From Lachnospiraceae bacterium (GTDB lineage Bacteria; Bacillota; Clostridia; Lachnospirales; Lachnospiraceae), in the NCBI GenBank assembly GCA_910575005.1, contig CAJTCL010000008.1, forward strand, positions 110,921 through 174,920: a DNA stretch of 64,000 nt, in the 5' to 3' direction. Positions 24,968 through 33,015 of this stretch are shown here, piece after piece. The notes under the pieces were generated by a model, which saw only the letters and a program-made list of their open reading frames with translations, did no database searches and was not told the origin of the DNA. The position numbers were made by a program, and so were the translations under genes. Each line of letters opens with the position of its first letter. The stretch's first letter is position 1.

Positions 24968-26575
24968 ATGTTGCTTAAAATAAGCATCTCAAGCAGTATA
25001 TTGATTATCTTGATTGTTACTTTGCGCTTTGTTGCTTTAAACAGGCTGCCGAAAAAATTTTTTGTGCTGTTGTGGAATATTGCAATACTAAGATTGCTGA
25101 TACCCTTTGACTTACCGATACATTATGGACTTGCTTCACCTATAACAAAATTAGCAGATAGTGGCATCAGTCACTATAATACTGCCAACAGTCCGCTTAT
25201 AACAGAAACATTAAAAGAACCAATTACTGATACAACAGTAGCATTATCTTTAAACAACGTCGCATGGATGACGATTGTTTGGGCAGCAGGTATGGCAGTC
25301 ATGCTTGTGATTTTCGGGGTATTATATTGGAGAGAATATCAAAAAATACGGACAGCATTACCTATTTCAAAAGAAAGCGATGATTATTTCAGGTCAGTGA
25401 CAACGATTCCTAAACGTGTAAAGTTATTGGTATCGGACAGAATCTCAACACCTTTAACGTATGGCGTTTTGTCACCTAAAATTATATTCCCGAAAATTTT
25501 TAAACTTTCGGACAACACGAAAATAAAATATGTCCTTACGCATGAAATGATACATATAAAACGGTTGGATAATCTTTGGAAAATAATTATCCTTATAGTG
25601 GTGAGCATACACTGGTTCAATCCTTTCGTTTGGATAATGTATCGGCTTCTCAACCGTGATATTGAATTATCATGTGATGAAAAAGTGGTTGCTCTTTTGG
25701 GAGAAACAGCAAAAAAGGAATATGTTACGACGCTTGTAGATTTGGCGGAAAAGCAGTATCATTGGTCGTTTATCTCAAATGGATTTGGAAAGAACGCCAT
25801 ACAAGAAAGGATTGTGGCAATCATGACGTTTAAAAAAGCAACTTGTTTAAGCATAGGCTGCACAGTGGTTTTATTAGCAGGCGCGATTACAGTATTTGCA
25901 CAAAATGATTTTAAAGTGGCAGGTACTGATGCTGGTACAATGTCTAAAGCCCACATTACGGAAGACAAAAAAAATTATTTGGAAAAAACTGAAATCGAAG
26001 ATGGTGAGTATTTACATCATGGAATTACAGTTATCAATGGAGCTTATTATTACCAAGGCGTGCGCATCCGCATATTCATGGATTTAAGGGAAAACAAATC
26101 TTTTGAAACTTTCAGTTTTGATAAGGAAGGAACCGTTGATATACGGTTAATACGGTCAAAAAATAATTCTATTAAAAAAATTGAGTATCTCACAAAAGAA
26201 GAAGCAGATGAAATCCTTAGTGATTTTGAAGATAGCGAGTTGGATGGGCAGACGGAAGAACAGCATACGGGTGTGATAACCAGATTAGCAAAAGAAGAAC
26301 TTCCGAATAAGGTTATAGATGCCATAAATTCTTGTGATGATGAAAAATGGTATGTGATTAATGACAAGGAATATCAATATGTTTATTTTAATGGTTTGAC
26401 TGCCAATTATGCTTTCCAACCAGAGATTTATGCTGACAGCCATAGCGGGACTTTACAAATATATGATATGGGTACTTCAACTGAAAATTATGTATTGCTT
26501 GAAATTGAACGGAATATTTCACTGAAAATTTTATACAACCATTCGCAAGTTGCATATACAGAAATAGCTTTATGA
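24968..26575 (+). CDS. BlaR1-like M56 metalloprotease receptor with an unfamiliar sensor domain
   Basis: This 535-residue membrane protein has several N-terminal transmembrane helices, a cytoplasmic M56 protease with zinc motif HEMIH and downstream NRDIELSCDEKVV, and a last helix (CLSIGCTVVLLAGAITVFA). After that helix comes an extracellular part of about 215 residues. In BlaR1/MecR1 that part is a penicillin-binding domain with an SxxK serine. Here no such motif is visible; the domain instead has two parts (RIRIFMDLRENKSFE and WYVINDKEYQYVYF). Both recur in the next gene's secreted product. Signal reception should activate the protease and remove the BlaI-type repressor. The ligand is unknown and need not be a beta-lactam. 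The ATG at 24968 follows GAGGTG. Confidence 0.88.
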   Translation: MLLKISISSSILIILIVTLRFVALNRLPKKFFVLLWNIAILRLLIPFDLPIHYGLASPITKLADSGISHYNTANSPLITETLKEPITDTTVALSLNNVAWMTIVWAAGMAVMLVIFGVLYWREYQKIRTALPISKESDDYFRSVTTIPKRVKLLVSDRISTPLTYGVLSPKIIFPKIFKLSDNTKIKYVLTHEMIHIKRLDNLWKIIILIVVSIHWFNPFVWIMYRLLNRDIELSCDEKVVALLGETAKKEYVTTLVDLAEKQYHWSFISNGFGKNAIQERIVAIMTFKKATCLSIGCTVVLLAGAITVFAQNDFKVAGTDAGTMSKAHITEDKKNYLEKTEIEDGEYLHHGITVINGAYYYQGVRIRIFMDLRENKSFETFSFDKEGTVDIRLIRSKNNSIKKIEYLTKEEADEILSDFEDSELDGQTEEQHTGVITRLAKEELPNKVIDAINSCDDEKWYVINDKEYQYVYFNGLTANYAFQPEIYADSHSGTLQIYDMGTSTENYVLLEIERNISLKILYNHSQVAYTEIAL

Positions 26576-26635
26576 TGGAAGCATGGTATTGAAACTGGTA
26601 TGCCATAAAGAGCGGATAAAGGAGGATAATTTCAA

Positions 26636-27325
26636 ATGAAAAGAAAAACAATTTTTTCAATAGTTACAATATTTATTTTTATATTCATGGTTTCTATGCC
26701 AATAGCTGCATCTGCAAAGGGTACGCCATCTAGTAAGCATGTTTCTGAATATGCCCAATTAGGTATTATAAAGAAAGATGATGCGTTCTTTTATAAAAAT
26801 AAGCGTATCCGTATTTTTTTTGATGAAAGGGCTGACCGTTCTTTTGAATACAGCTTCGTGGATATTGATGGCACAATTGATATACGTCTGTTGAGAAATA
26901 AAGCTGGAAATATTAGCAGGCTGATACGGATACCAAAAAAGAAAGCGAATAAAATATTGAAAGATATGCTTGGTTTTGTTCCAAAACATCCCACTGAGAA
27001 TACGAAACCTCACAAGAAAAAAGAGTATACTGACATTGAGCGTTGCCAGTTTAAAGATGTCCCTGTCGGAATTAAGAAAGTTATTAAAAAAAGATGCACT
27101 AAGAATAAATGGTACATTATCAAATCTTCAAATAGAGATTATGTATATTTTAAAAAAGTGCCAAAAGACTTTGCATTCCAAATTATCGGCAAAAATTTAG
27201 ATATACATGATATAGGGAAAAAGAAAAAAAATGGTTCTGTACTGCTCTCTATCGGCAGGAATTTTAATTTTACTCTCACTTATAATTCCAAGCCAGTAAA
27301 AACCATTATTATAAAAGCTAAATAG
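26636..27325 (+). CDS. secreted paralogue of the M56 receptor's sensor domain
   Basis: This 229-residue protein has a signal peptide (about 1-29, ending AASAKG) and a mature part that aligns end to end with the extracellular domain of the preceding receptor. Shared stretches are KRIRIFFDERADRSFE against RIRIFMDLRENKSFE, GTIDIRLLRNK against GTVDIRLIRSK, KWYIIKSSNRDYVYF against KWYVINDKEYQYVYF, and GSVLLSIGRNFNF against YVLLEIERNISL. It is very Lys-rich. It lies 60 bp after the receptor, with its own AGGAGG, and ends before a strong terminator. It could be a soluble ligand trap, co-receptor or the signal itself. I know no family for this domain. Confidence 0.8.
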   Translation: MKRKTIFSIVTIFIFIFMVSMPIAASAKGTPSSKHVSEYAQLGIIKKDDAFFYKNKRIRIFFDERADRSFEYSFVDIDGTIDIRLLRNKAGNISRLIRIPKKKANKILKDMLGFVPKHPTENTKPHKKKEYTDIERCQFKDVPVGIKKVIKKRCTKNKWYIIKSSNRDYVYFKKVPKDFAFQIIGKNLDIHDIGKKKKNGSVLLSIGRNFNFTLTYNSKPVKTIIIKAK

Positions 27326-27383
27326 AAAGAAACGGCTCAAGCAAATGTGTCTGCGTGGATATTTGGCGATCATCACGAGAGTT

Positions 27384-27411
27384 AATACCCCGCTGTTTAC
27401 AGCGGGGTATT
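27384..27411 (+). terminator. terminator of the BlaI/M56 cassette
   Basis: AATACCCCGCTG and CAGCGGGGTATT pair perfectly over 12 bp with a 4-base loop; TGGTTTATT follows. Confidence 0.8.
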
Positions 27412-27917
27412 GGTTTATTAAAGAAATTCATTTATTTTAGTGCTTGCCAAAATTTATAGATATATTATCTATTTATGTAATGATATTTTTTACATATTTG
27501 TTCTTTCTATAATCATAGGTAGGACAAGCCCACCAAATAAAAAAAACGATGTTCGGGTGGGCTATTTCGTCATACCCTGACCACCCTCCGACTTCGCTTT
27601 TTGAAGTTTGGAGGGATTTTTATTGCCTGCAAATAGCAAATTCTATTTACATATATCATATCGGGGATGGGCGGACAGCCTGTTAAAAAACTCCTCGTCA
27701 GTACATGGGGGCTTTGTACCCTGCAAGTAGAAGTCATATTTCTACATATTGGAACTAAAATCTCTCTAAACCGTAAAGGTCACGGAACCTTTGCGGTTTT
27801 TCTTTTGTCGTTTTTTATCGGAATGTGCCGAAGGGCTGTTTCCGCTGTTGGCTGCCGTTCGCCGCCTATCCAATCTGGATTATTACATTTCAAAAATTCA
27901 GATTGGAGGAAAAAAGA
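27412..27917. other. hairpin-rich stretch without a gene
   Basis: Three further hairpins occur: GCCCACC/GGTGGGC (27528-27562), CCCTCC-ACTTC/GAAGT-GGAGGG followed by TTTTTATT (27584-27615), and AAACCGTAAAGG/CCTTTGCGGTTTTT (27768-27800). No supported gene lies between them. They look like terminators left over from genes of earlier elements. Confidence 0.5.
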
Positions 27918-28343
27918 ATGGCATACAACAACGGACGGGAGAACAGGAAATGGCTTATCTGGAAAGAAACCGAGGAAAAAATATTGAGGGAACACGGAGT
28001 TGATGAAACCACCATTGAACAAATCCGCACAGACGACAGGGCAGACTTCAATTCCAACAGGCGGTTTTACCATTGGACAAGCGACTTCGGTGAATACCTT
28101 GAGGGGATGGCAGACAGGGAACAGAATACCGAGCTAAAGACGGTTGCTGATTTACTGGACGAGATTGAGGACGAAACTCTGTATCGGGCATTGCTTACGG
28201 TGGACAGGCGTACCCTGCAAATCATCCTGCTGAAAATGCAGGGCTATTCCACAAAGGAAATCGCCCCGCTTGTGGGATTGACAACGGGTGCTATCTATGC
28301 AAGGCTAGACCATCTGCGGAAAAAGCTGCGGAAGATTTTATAA
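27918..28343 (+). CDS. sigma-70 region 4-like DNA-binding protein of the element
   Basis: This 141-residue protein starts MAYNNGRENRKWLIWKETEE. Its C-terminus has a sigma-70 region-4 type helix-turn-helix (LLTVDRRTLQIILLKMQGYSTKEIAPLVGLTTGAIYARLDHLRKKLRKIL, about residues 92-141). Region 2 is absent, so it is not a complete sigma factor. Such short region-4 proteins are frequent in clostridial conjugative and mobilizable elements and probably regulate transfer or excision genes. GGAGG precedes the ATG by 8 bp. A strong terminator follows at 28373. Confidence 0.75.
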   Translation: MAYNNGRENRKWLIWKETEEKILREHGVDETTIEQIRTDDRADFNSNRRFYHWTSDFGEYLEGMADREQNTELKTVADLLDEIEDETLYRALLTVDRRTLQIILLKMQGYSTKEIAPLVGLTTGAIYARLDHLRKKLRKIL

Positions 28344-28372
28344 CCAGCTAATAAAGGCAGCTTTCTGGCGGG

Positions 28373-28408
28373 CTATTGGGTGGGGGATAAAATTTCCCCA
28401 CCCAATTT
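28373..28408 (+). terminator. terminator after the sigma-like gene
   Basis: ATTGGGTGGGGA pairs with TCCCCACCCAAT, followed by TTAAAATT. Confidence 0.75.
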
Positions 28409-28466
28409 AAAATTATATGAATAAAATTCCCGTCCACAGGGAATACTAAAAAGTTTGCCCAAAGTA

Positions 28467-28496
28467 TTGACATGGGTACAGCCGCTATGGTATTCT
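28467..28496 (+). promoter_or_regulatory. promoter of the mobilization operon
   Basis: TTGACA (28467-28472) and TATTCT (28491-28496) lie 18 bp apart, upstream of the long leader before mobC. The leader (28497-28887) has open frames but none with a binding site or recognisable product. Confidence 0.5.
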
Positions 28497-28887
28497 GAAA
28501 TACCCATGAGGGAATTGGAAGATTGAAAATGAAATAGCACATAGATGGAAGAATGAAATGTCAGCCAATGGATAAGGCTGACTGCCGCCGAACGTAAGTC
28601 GTCCTTTTCGGCTGGCGTATGGCAGCAAGGTTTTGAATCCCAAAGCCGTTACATAGCATTGCGAATCTGAGCAGGAGAAAACACTCCTGTCATTCGTGGT
28701 GCGGTGTGGCGGCTTTTTCATTTATCCAAAAGTCAAGAAAAATCGAATCCAGAACGGAGGTGGAAAGGACATAGGATTTTCTTTTCGGCGGGTAAGGCAG
28801 GTATGGAAGAATACTGCTGCACAGGAAAAATGCTCTGCGGCGTTGTCCACAGAGATAGCGAGCATCGGATTGTGTCAGCCACAATCC

Positions 28888-28935
28888 CGCCCACACAAAA
28901 CAAGTGGGCGTAACTTACTCAGGGGACATCCCCTG
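28888..28935 (+). other. candidate origin of transfer (oriT)
   Basis: CGCCCAC (28888-28894) and GTGGGCG (28904-28910) form an inverted repeat followed at once by TAACTTACTC, then a second palindrome CAGGGG-ACAT-CCCCTG (28920-28935). An inverted repeat with an adjacent single-copy nick region, 45 bp before mobC and the relaxase gene, is the usual oriT plan of MOBP systems. The nick position is not known. Confidence 0.55.
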
Positions 28936-28978
28936 TTTACCCCGAAGAAAGAAAAATAAGACTGGAGGATTGAGGAAA

Positions 28979-29335
28979 ATGAGCAGAGAAAAATCAGAAA
29001 AGGTTGTGCGGAGTGTCCCGATTACTGTCCGATTGAACGAGGAAGAACATGAAAAATTAAAGCAGTGCGCCGCCGCTTGCGGTCTGTCCACCGCCGAATT
29101 TATGCGCCAGTTATGCAAGGGAAACGCCCCTCAGCCACAGCCTAAAACCGAGTTTTGGGAACTGCTAAACAAGCTCTATGAGGTGCATGACGCTTTCAAA
29201 AAGTGTGTTCCCTACTATCTAACCGCCGCCGAAATCTGTAAGGAGATTGAGGATTTTATCTTAGAACTGCAACAGAAAATAACTCTCCCACTACGATTTA
29301 ATGTAGAAGAACTGATGGAACAGGGGGCGGTCTGA
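28979..29335 (+). CDS. MobC-like relaxosome accessory protein
   Basis: This 118-residue protein opens with a ribbon-helix-helix pattern (VPITVRLNEEEHEKLKQCAAACGLSTAEFMRQLCKG, about residues 14-49), which binds DNA as a dimer. A helical C-terminal half follows. MobC-type proteins bind oriT and help the relaxase open the strands. Its stop is 1 bp from the relaxase start, so the two are translationally linked. ATG 28979 follows GGAGGATTGAGGAAA. The candidate oriT is directly upstream. Confidence 0.85.
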   Translation: MSREKSEKVVRSVPITVRLNEEEHEKLKQCAAACGLSTAEFMRQLCKGNAPQPQPKTEFWELLNKLYEVHDAFKKCVPYYLTAAEICKEIEDFILELQQKITLPLRFNVEELMEQGAV

Positions 29336-29336
29336 T

Positions 29337-30701
29337 ATGGCAACAACGAGCTTATGGCATATCAAAGGGCGGCTGAAAGACCTCATTGATTATGTGGAAA
29401 ATCCAGAAAAGACCATGCCGAATGAAGATATGCAGGACTTCTTTGACGTGTTCTCCTATGTGAAGAATCCGTTAAAAACAAACGAGGGCGAGTATGTTTC
29501 CGCAATCAACGCTCTGAAAGAAACCGCCTTGCAACAGATGATTTTGACAAAGAAGCAGTACCAAAAGACAGGCGGATATATTGCATGGCACGGATACCAG
29601 AGCTTCAAACCAGACGAGGTAACGCCCGAACAGTGCCACGAAATCGGATTAAAATTAGCAGGGGAAATGTGGGGCGATAAATACCAGATAATTGTTGCCA
29701 CTCATCTTGACAAAGGGCATCTGCACAATCATTTTTGTTTCAACTCTGTTTCTTTCATAGACGGACAGAAATATAATTACTCAAAATCAGAACAGAAAAG
29801 GTTGAGGGAAGCGTCCGACCGCTTATGCCGAGAGTACGGTTTATCGGTGATTGAAAACCCCAAGAAAGCACCATCCAGACCGCTTTATCTGGACGAAAAG
29901 AACGGAAAACCCACACGGTACAATGTCTATCGGGAGGATTTAAGGGAGGCAATCAATGGGAGCAGGGATTTACAGCACATGATGAAATACCTTGCCGATA
30001 AGGGATATGAGGTTGATTTTTCGGGCAGCCATTGGAAAATGAAGCTGCCGAAATACAAACATTTCACGAGATTAGACACGCTTGACGAGCGGCTAACCCC
30101 CAATTTCATACGGTCATGTTTAGGCGGGGCTTCCCGATATGGGAACTACAAAGCAAAGATTTCCTACTCTCCCCATATGCCAGAGCAGTATAAAAATGCA
30201 TGGAAACCACATCAAAAAACCACGGGGATTTTAGCGTTGTATTACTACTGGTGCTATCAGTTGGGGATATTCCCCAAAGGCACGGACTACAAGCCGACAA
30301 GCCCGCTGATGAAAGAGGAATTGCGGAAGTTAGATGAAATCACCACACAGGTACGGTATATGTCCAAGCATAACATTTCCACCCTCTCCGACTTACACGC
30401 CGACAGGGAGAAAAACCAGACCGAAATGAATAAACTGATTGACTACCGCCAGCACGTGCGGAACAAGGTACGCCGTGCCACACCAGCCGAAAAAGAAAAA
30501 ATTCGGGAAGAAAAACGGTGCGTGACGGAGCGGATAACGGAGCTTAGGAAGCGGCTGAAATATGCAGACAGGATTGAAAAACGCTCCGCACACATTGATG
30601 ACTGCTTAAACCAAATCTACGACACGATTGAAAATCAGCGGTCAAACCGACAGAAACAGCCAGTTAAAACAGCACGCAGGAGGGAGGAACCATTGCGATG
30701 A
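29337..30701 (+). CDS. MOBP-type relaxase (MobA/VirD2 family)
   Basis: This 454-residue relaxase nicks one strand at oriT and stays bound to its 5' end during transfer. The metal-binding three-histidine motif is visible as THLDKGHLHNHFCFNSVSF (about residues 121-139). An upstream HGYQSF block and the N-terminal half form the nuclease. The catalytic tyrosine is one of several near residue 25-60 and I cannot fix it by eye. The C-terminal 120 residues are highly charged and coiled-coil-like. No type IV secretion genes are present, so transfer must use a helper element. Its end overlaps the next start by 4 bp. It is the counterpart of TnpZ in Tn4451. Confidence 0.92.
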   Translation: MATTSLWHIKGRLKDLIDYVENPEKTMPNEDMQDFFDVFSYVKNPLKTNEGEYVSAINALKETALQQMILTKKQYQKTGGYIAWHGYQSFKPDEVTPEQCHEIGLKLAGEMWGDKYQIIVATHLDKGHLHNHFCFNSVSFIDGQKYNYSKSEQKRLREASDRLCREYGLSVIENPKKAPSRPLYLDEKNGKPTRYNVYREDLREAINGSRDLQHMMKYLADKGYEVDFSGSHWKMKLPKYKHFTRLDTLDERLTPNFIRSCLGGASRYGNYKAKISYSPHMPEQYKNAWKPHQKTTGILALYYYWCYQLGIFPKGTDYKPTSPLMKEELRKLDEITTQVRYMSKHNISTLSDLHADREKNQTEMNKLIDYRQHVRNKVRRATPAEKEKIREEKRCVTERITELRKRLKYADRIEKRSAHIDDCLNQIYDTIENQRSNRQKQPVKTARRREEPLR

Positions 30702-31000
30702 GCAGACTGTCCGAGGAAGAAATACAGGCGATTATGGAGGAATACAAGGACGTCCCTATGGTAAATCCAGACAAAATATATCCCCCTCTGCCGCCTGTCC
30801 AGAACGTCACGCCCCTTGTCCGCATCCCAGAGCCGATGAGCCTTACCGAGAAAATCGGCGGCACGGAATACACCGTCAACGCCCATTTCCGAAAAGACGG
30901 GCGGGACTTGCTTGTAATGCTTACGGATATTTTTCGGCGCAGCGCACAGGGATATGGATTTTATGATAATGAGAATTGGGGTGATGACGACGGGGAATAA
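30698..31000 (+). CDS. TnpW-like transposon-encoded protein
   Basis: This 100-residue acidic protein starts within the last codons of the relaxase gene (ATGAGCAG overlap) and lies just before the recombinase. The central segment MSLTEKIGGTEYTVNAHFRKDGRDLLVMLTDIF resembles the short TnpW proteins of Tn4451-type elements, whose function is unknown. The first half, rich in Pro and acidic residues, has no recognisable domain. It may help couple excision to mobilization; that is inference from position. Confidence 0.6.
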   Translation: MSRLSEEEIQAIMEEYKDVPMVNPDKIYPPLPPVQNVTPLVRIPEPMSLTEKIGGTEYTVNAHFRKDGRDLLVMLTDIFRRSAQGYGFYDNENWGDDDGE

Positions 31001-31108
31001 CAGGCAGCGGAAGAATTATCACTTTAAAGCGTTGAAGTTTAAGGGCAGATGTGGTATACTGTACCTACACTTCACAATACCGTGTCTGCTGTCGGAAAGG
31101 AGAGCTTT

Positions 31109-32767
31109 ATGAAAAGACAGCAGGAAGAATTCACGGCATTATATTGTAGATTAAGCCAAGATGATGGGCGGGAAGGTGAAAGCAACAGCATTGTAAACCA
31201 GAAAGAATATCTGATGAAATACGCAAAAGAACACGGTTTCCCTAACCCGAAATTCTACGTGGACGACGGCTATACGGGTACGAATTTTGACCGCCCAAGC
31301 TTTAAGGAAATGTCGTCGGACATTGAAAAAGGGTTTGTAAAGACCGTCATTGTCAAAGACTTATCACGCTTCGGCAGGAACTATATCGAGGTCGGCTCAT
31401 ACTCCGAAATCATCTACCCCGAAGCGGGCGTGAGGTTCATCGCCATCATGGACAACGTGGACACGGGCAGCCTTGAGAGCAACGAATTTGCCGCCTTTAC
31501 CAACCTTTTTAACGAATGGTATCCCAAAAGCACGAGCAAAAAGGTAAAGGAAGTCAAGAAAGCGAAAGGGCTTGCAGGCGAGCATTTGGGCGCACCGCCT
31601 TATGGGTATTTGCGGAATCCAGACGATAAAACACGTTGGCTTGTGGACGAGGAAGCGGCGGCAGTTGTCCGCAGGATATTCTCACTCTGTATACAGGGAA
31701 AAGGCGTGTCAGCCATTGCCACAGCCCTCTGGGAAGACAAGGTGCTTACCCCGTCAGCCTACAAGGTGTCAAAGGGAATCGGCGTTGCAAAAAAATCGGA
31801 ACATCCCTATAACTGGGAAACGTCTATGATTGCATCCATTCTGGAAAATGTGGCATATATCGGCGTGACGGAAAGCTTTAAATCCACCCGTTTAGGCTTC
31901 AAGAGCAAAAAACGCATCCCAACCGCAAAGGACAGGCGGACGTATATCGAGGACGCCCATACGCCCATCATTGACAGGGATATGTGGGAAAAAGTGCAGA
32001 TGATACGGGCGAACAAACGCAGACCGACCAAAAGCGGAACGACAAGTATCTTTTCGGGGCTGCTCTATTGTGCCGACTGCGGGGCGAAACTCAGCTTAGC
32101 CACAGCAAACGGATATGAGCATTTCCGTTGTTCCATGTATAAAAGGACGAGCAGGGCAAAGGAATGTACACAGCACTATATCCGAGAGGACGCATTAAAA
32201 CAATTAGTTCTGAAACAGCTCCAGCAGTTCCTCTCCTATTTACAGCAGTTTGAGCGTGTGTTTATCCGACAGCAGATTGACGCCACCCTTGCAGAACGCA
32301 GATACGAGTTATCCGCAAAGCAGAAACAGATAGAAAAGGACGAAAAGCGGATAAAGGAGCTTGACCGCCTGTTCCGCAAAATCTATGAGGATAATGTCAA
32401 CGGAAAGCTGAATGACGAACGCTTTTACAAGCTGTCGGACGGATATGAAGCCGAGCAGGAACAGCTAAAGCAGGAAATCGAAACCTTGACAGCCGAGGTC
32501 AGCGAAGCCGACACGGAAGCGACCAATGTCACCAAGCTGATAGCCGTCACCAAGAAATACACCCGCATCGACGAGCTGACGCCCGAAGTCCTAAACGCAT
32601 TTGTGGATAAAATCGTAGTCCATGAGCGTGAGAAAAAAGACGGGAAACGGACACAGCAAATCGACATCTACTATTCCTATGTCGGGATTGTGGACATCCC
32701 CACGGATGCGGAAATGCGGGAAATGGAACGAGAATATACGCAGCGTACCAAACGTCAAACCGCCTAA
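31109..32767 (+). CDS. large serine recombinase of the TnpX type
   Basis: This 552-residue recombinase excises and integrates the element. The N-terminal resolvase domain has the nucleophile Ser in LYCRLSQDDG (residue 15) and the Arg-rich active-site block KDLSRFGRNYIEVG (about 88-101). Then come the recombinase domain, a zinc ribbon (LLYCADCGAKLS to CTQHYI, about 330-370), a long coiled coil and a C-terminal DNA-binding tail. Length and order match the TnpX group. ATG 31109 with GGAAAGGAG was chosen over a longer frame. The stop falls inside a small hairpin 67 bp from the element's right tip. It is intact, so the element is probably still mobile within the cell. Confidence 0.95.
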   Translation: MKRQQEEFTALYCRLSQDDGREGESNSIVNQKEYLMKYAKEHGFPNPKFYVDDGYTGTNFDRPSFKEMSSDIEKGFVKTVIVKDLSRFGRNYIEVGSYSEIIYPEAGVRFIAIMDNVDTGSLESNEFAAFTNLFNEWYPKSTSKKVKEVKKAKGLAGEHLGAPPYGYLRNPDDKTRWLVDEEAAAVVRRIFSLCIQGKGVSAIATALWEDKVLTPSAYKVSKGIGVAKKSEHPYNWETSMIASILENVAYIGVTESFKSTRLGFKSKKRIPTAKDRRTYIEDAHTPIIDRDMWEKVQMIRANKRRPTKSGTTSIFSGLLYCADCGAKLSLATANGYEHFRCSMYKRTSRAKECTQHYIREDALKQLVLKQLQQFLSYLQQFERVFIRQQIDATLAERRYELSAKQKQIEKDEKRIKELDRLFRKIYEDNVNGKLNDERFYKLSDGYEAEQEQLKQEIETLTAEVSEADTEATNVTKLIAVTKKYTRIDELTPEVLNAFVDKIVVHEREKKDGKRTQQIDIYYSYVGIVDIPTDAEMREMEREYTQRTKRQTA

Positions 32768-32777
32768 ATACAGGCGT

Positions 32778-32834
32778 GGCAGGAGAAAATCTATGCTCCT
32801 GCCGATACATATCTATTTTTTATCCCTATCTGGT
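32778..32834. repeat. right end of the element
   Basis: A subterminal hairpin GGCAGGAG/CTCCTGCC (32778-32803) is followed by an AT-rich run and the tip TATCCCTATCTGGT, which matches the left tip in inverted orientation with one change. The inverted remnant at 23386-23450 repeats this layout. Confidence 0.85.
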
Positions 32835-33015
32835 TTAACCCATCTTCAATCTTCCCATAAAAAATATTTGAGCCGACATTTTCATATTCCGCTTGTTCTG
32901 GAAGACTCTCCCCTTTTAATATCTGCCTTCCAGTCTCCACAATTCCCAGATAACCAAGACATAAAATCAACACCGCACAAAGAAGTGTCAGCAATATGGA
33001 TTTTAAGCTATGCAC
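32835..33015 (-). pseudogene. 5' part of the split two-component-operon gene
   Basis: GTG at 33015 follows AAAGGAGGAAAG and overlaps the kinase stop by 8 bp. The about 60 codons encode a membrane anchor (residues 5-24, SILLTLLCAVLILCLGYLGI) and the start of an outside domain ending EDGL, where the element's right tip begins. The rest of the gene is at 21877-22773. Past the junction the frame runs on only a few codons into the element. The intact protein would have been about 360 residues and, as third gene of a kinase/regulator operon, probably tuned the sensor. Confidence 0.82.

Larger units (their letters stand above)
22765..32834 (+). mobile_element. Tn4451-family integrative mobilizable element, about 10 kb
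   Basis: The ends carry short inverted repeats: ACCAGATAAGGA at the left (22774) and, reading inward from the right, ACCAGATAGGGA (32834). The right end has a subterminal hairpin GGCAGGAG/CTCCTGCC (32778-32803). Gene content is that of Tn4451-type elements: TnpV, a MobC/relaxase pair, a TnpW-like protein and a large serine recombinase of the TnpX type at the right end. It interrupts a gene of a two-component operon. Its cargo bay carries a BlaI/M56 cassette and debris of other elements. The mobilization half looks richer in G+C than the cargo, suggesting a mosaic. The exact crossover bases are uncertain by about 12 bp. Confidence 0.9.

Noticed and set aside
24968..26575. Reading the BlaI/BlaR1-like pair as beta-lactam resistance
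   Set aside because: There is no beta-lactamase or alternative penicillin-binding protein gene, and the receptor's outer domain lacks the SxxK-type penicillin-binding motif, so the signal is unknown.
28696..28959. Small open frames between the sigma-like gene and mobC
   Set aside because: They overlap each other in different frames and run into the oriT palindromes; none has a good binding site.
31049..31108. Upstream start of the serine recombinase
   Set aside because: The extra 20 residues precede the GGAAAGGAG binding site and do not resemble resolvase N-termini.
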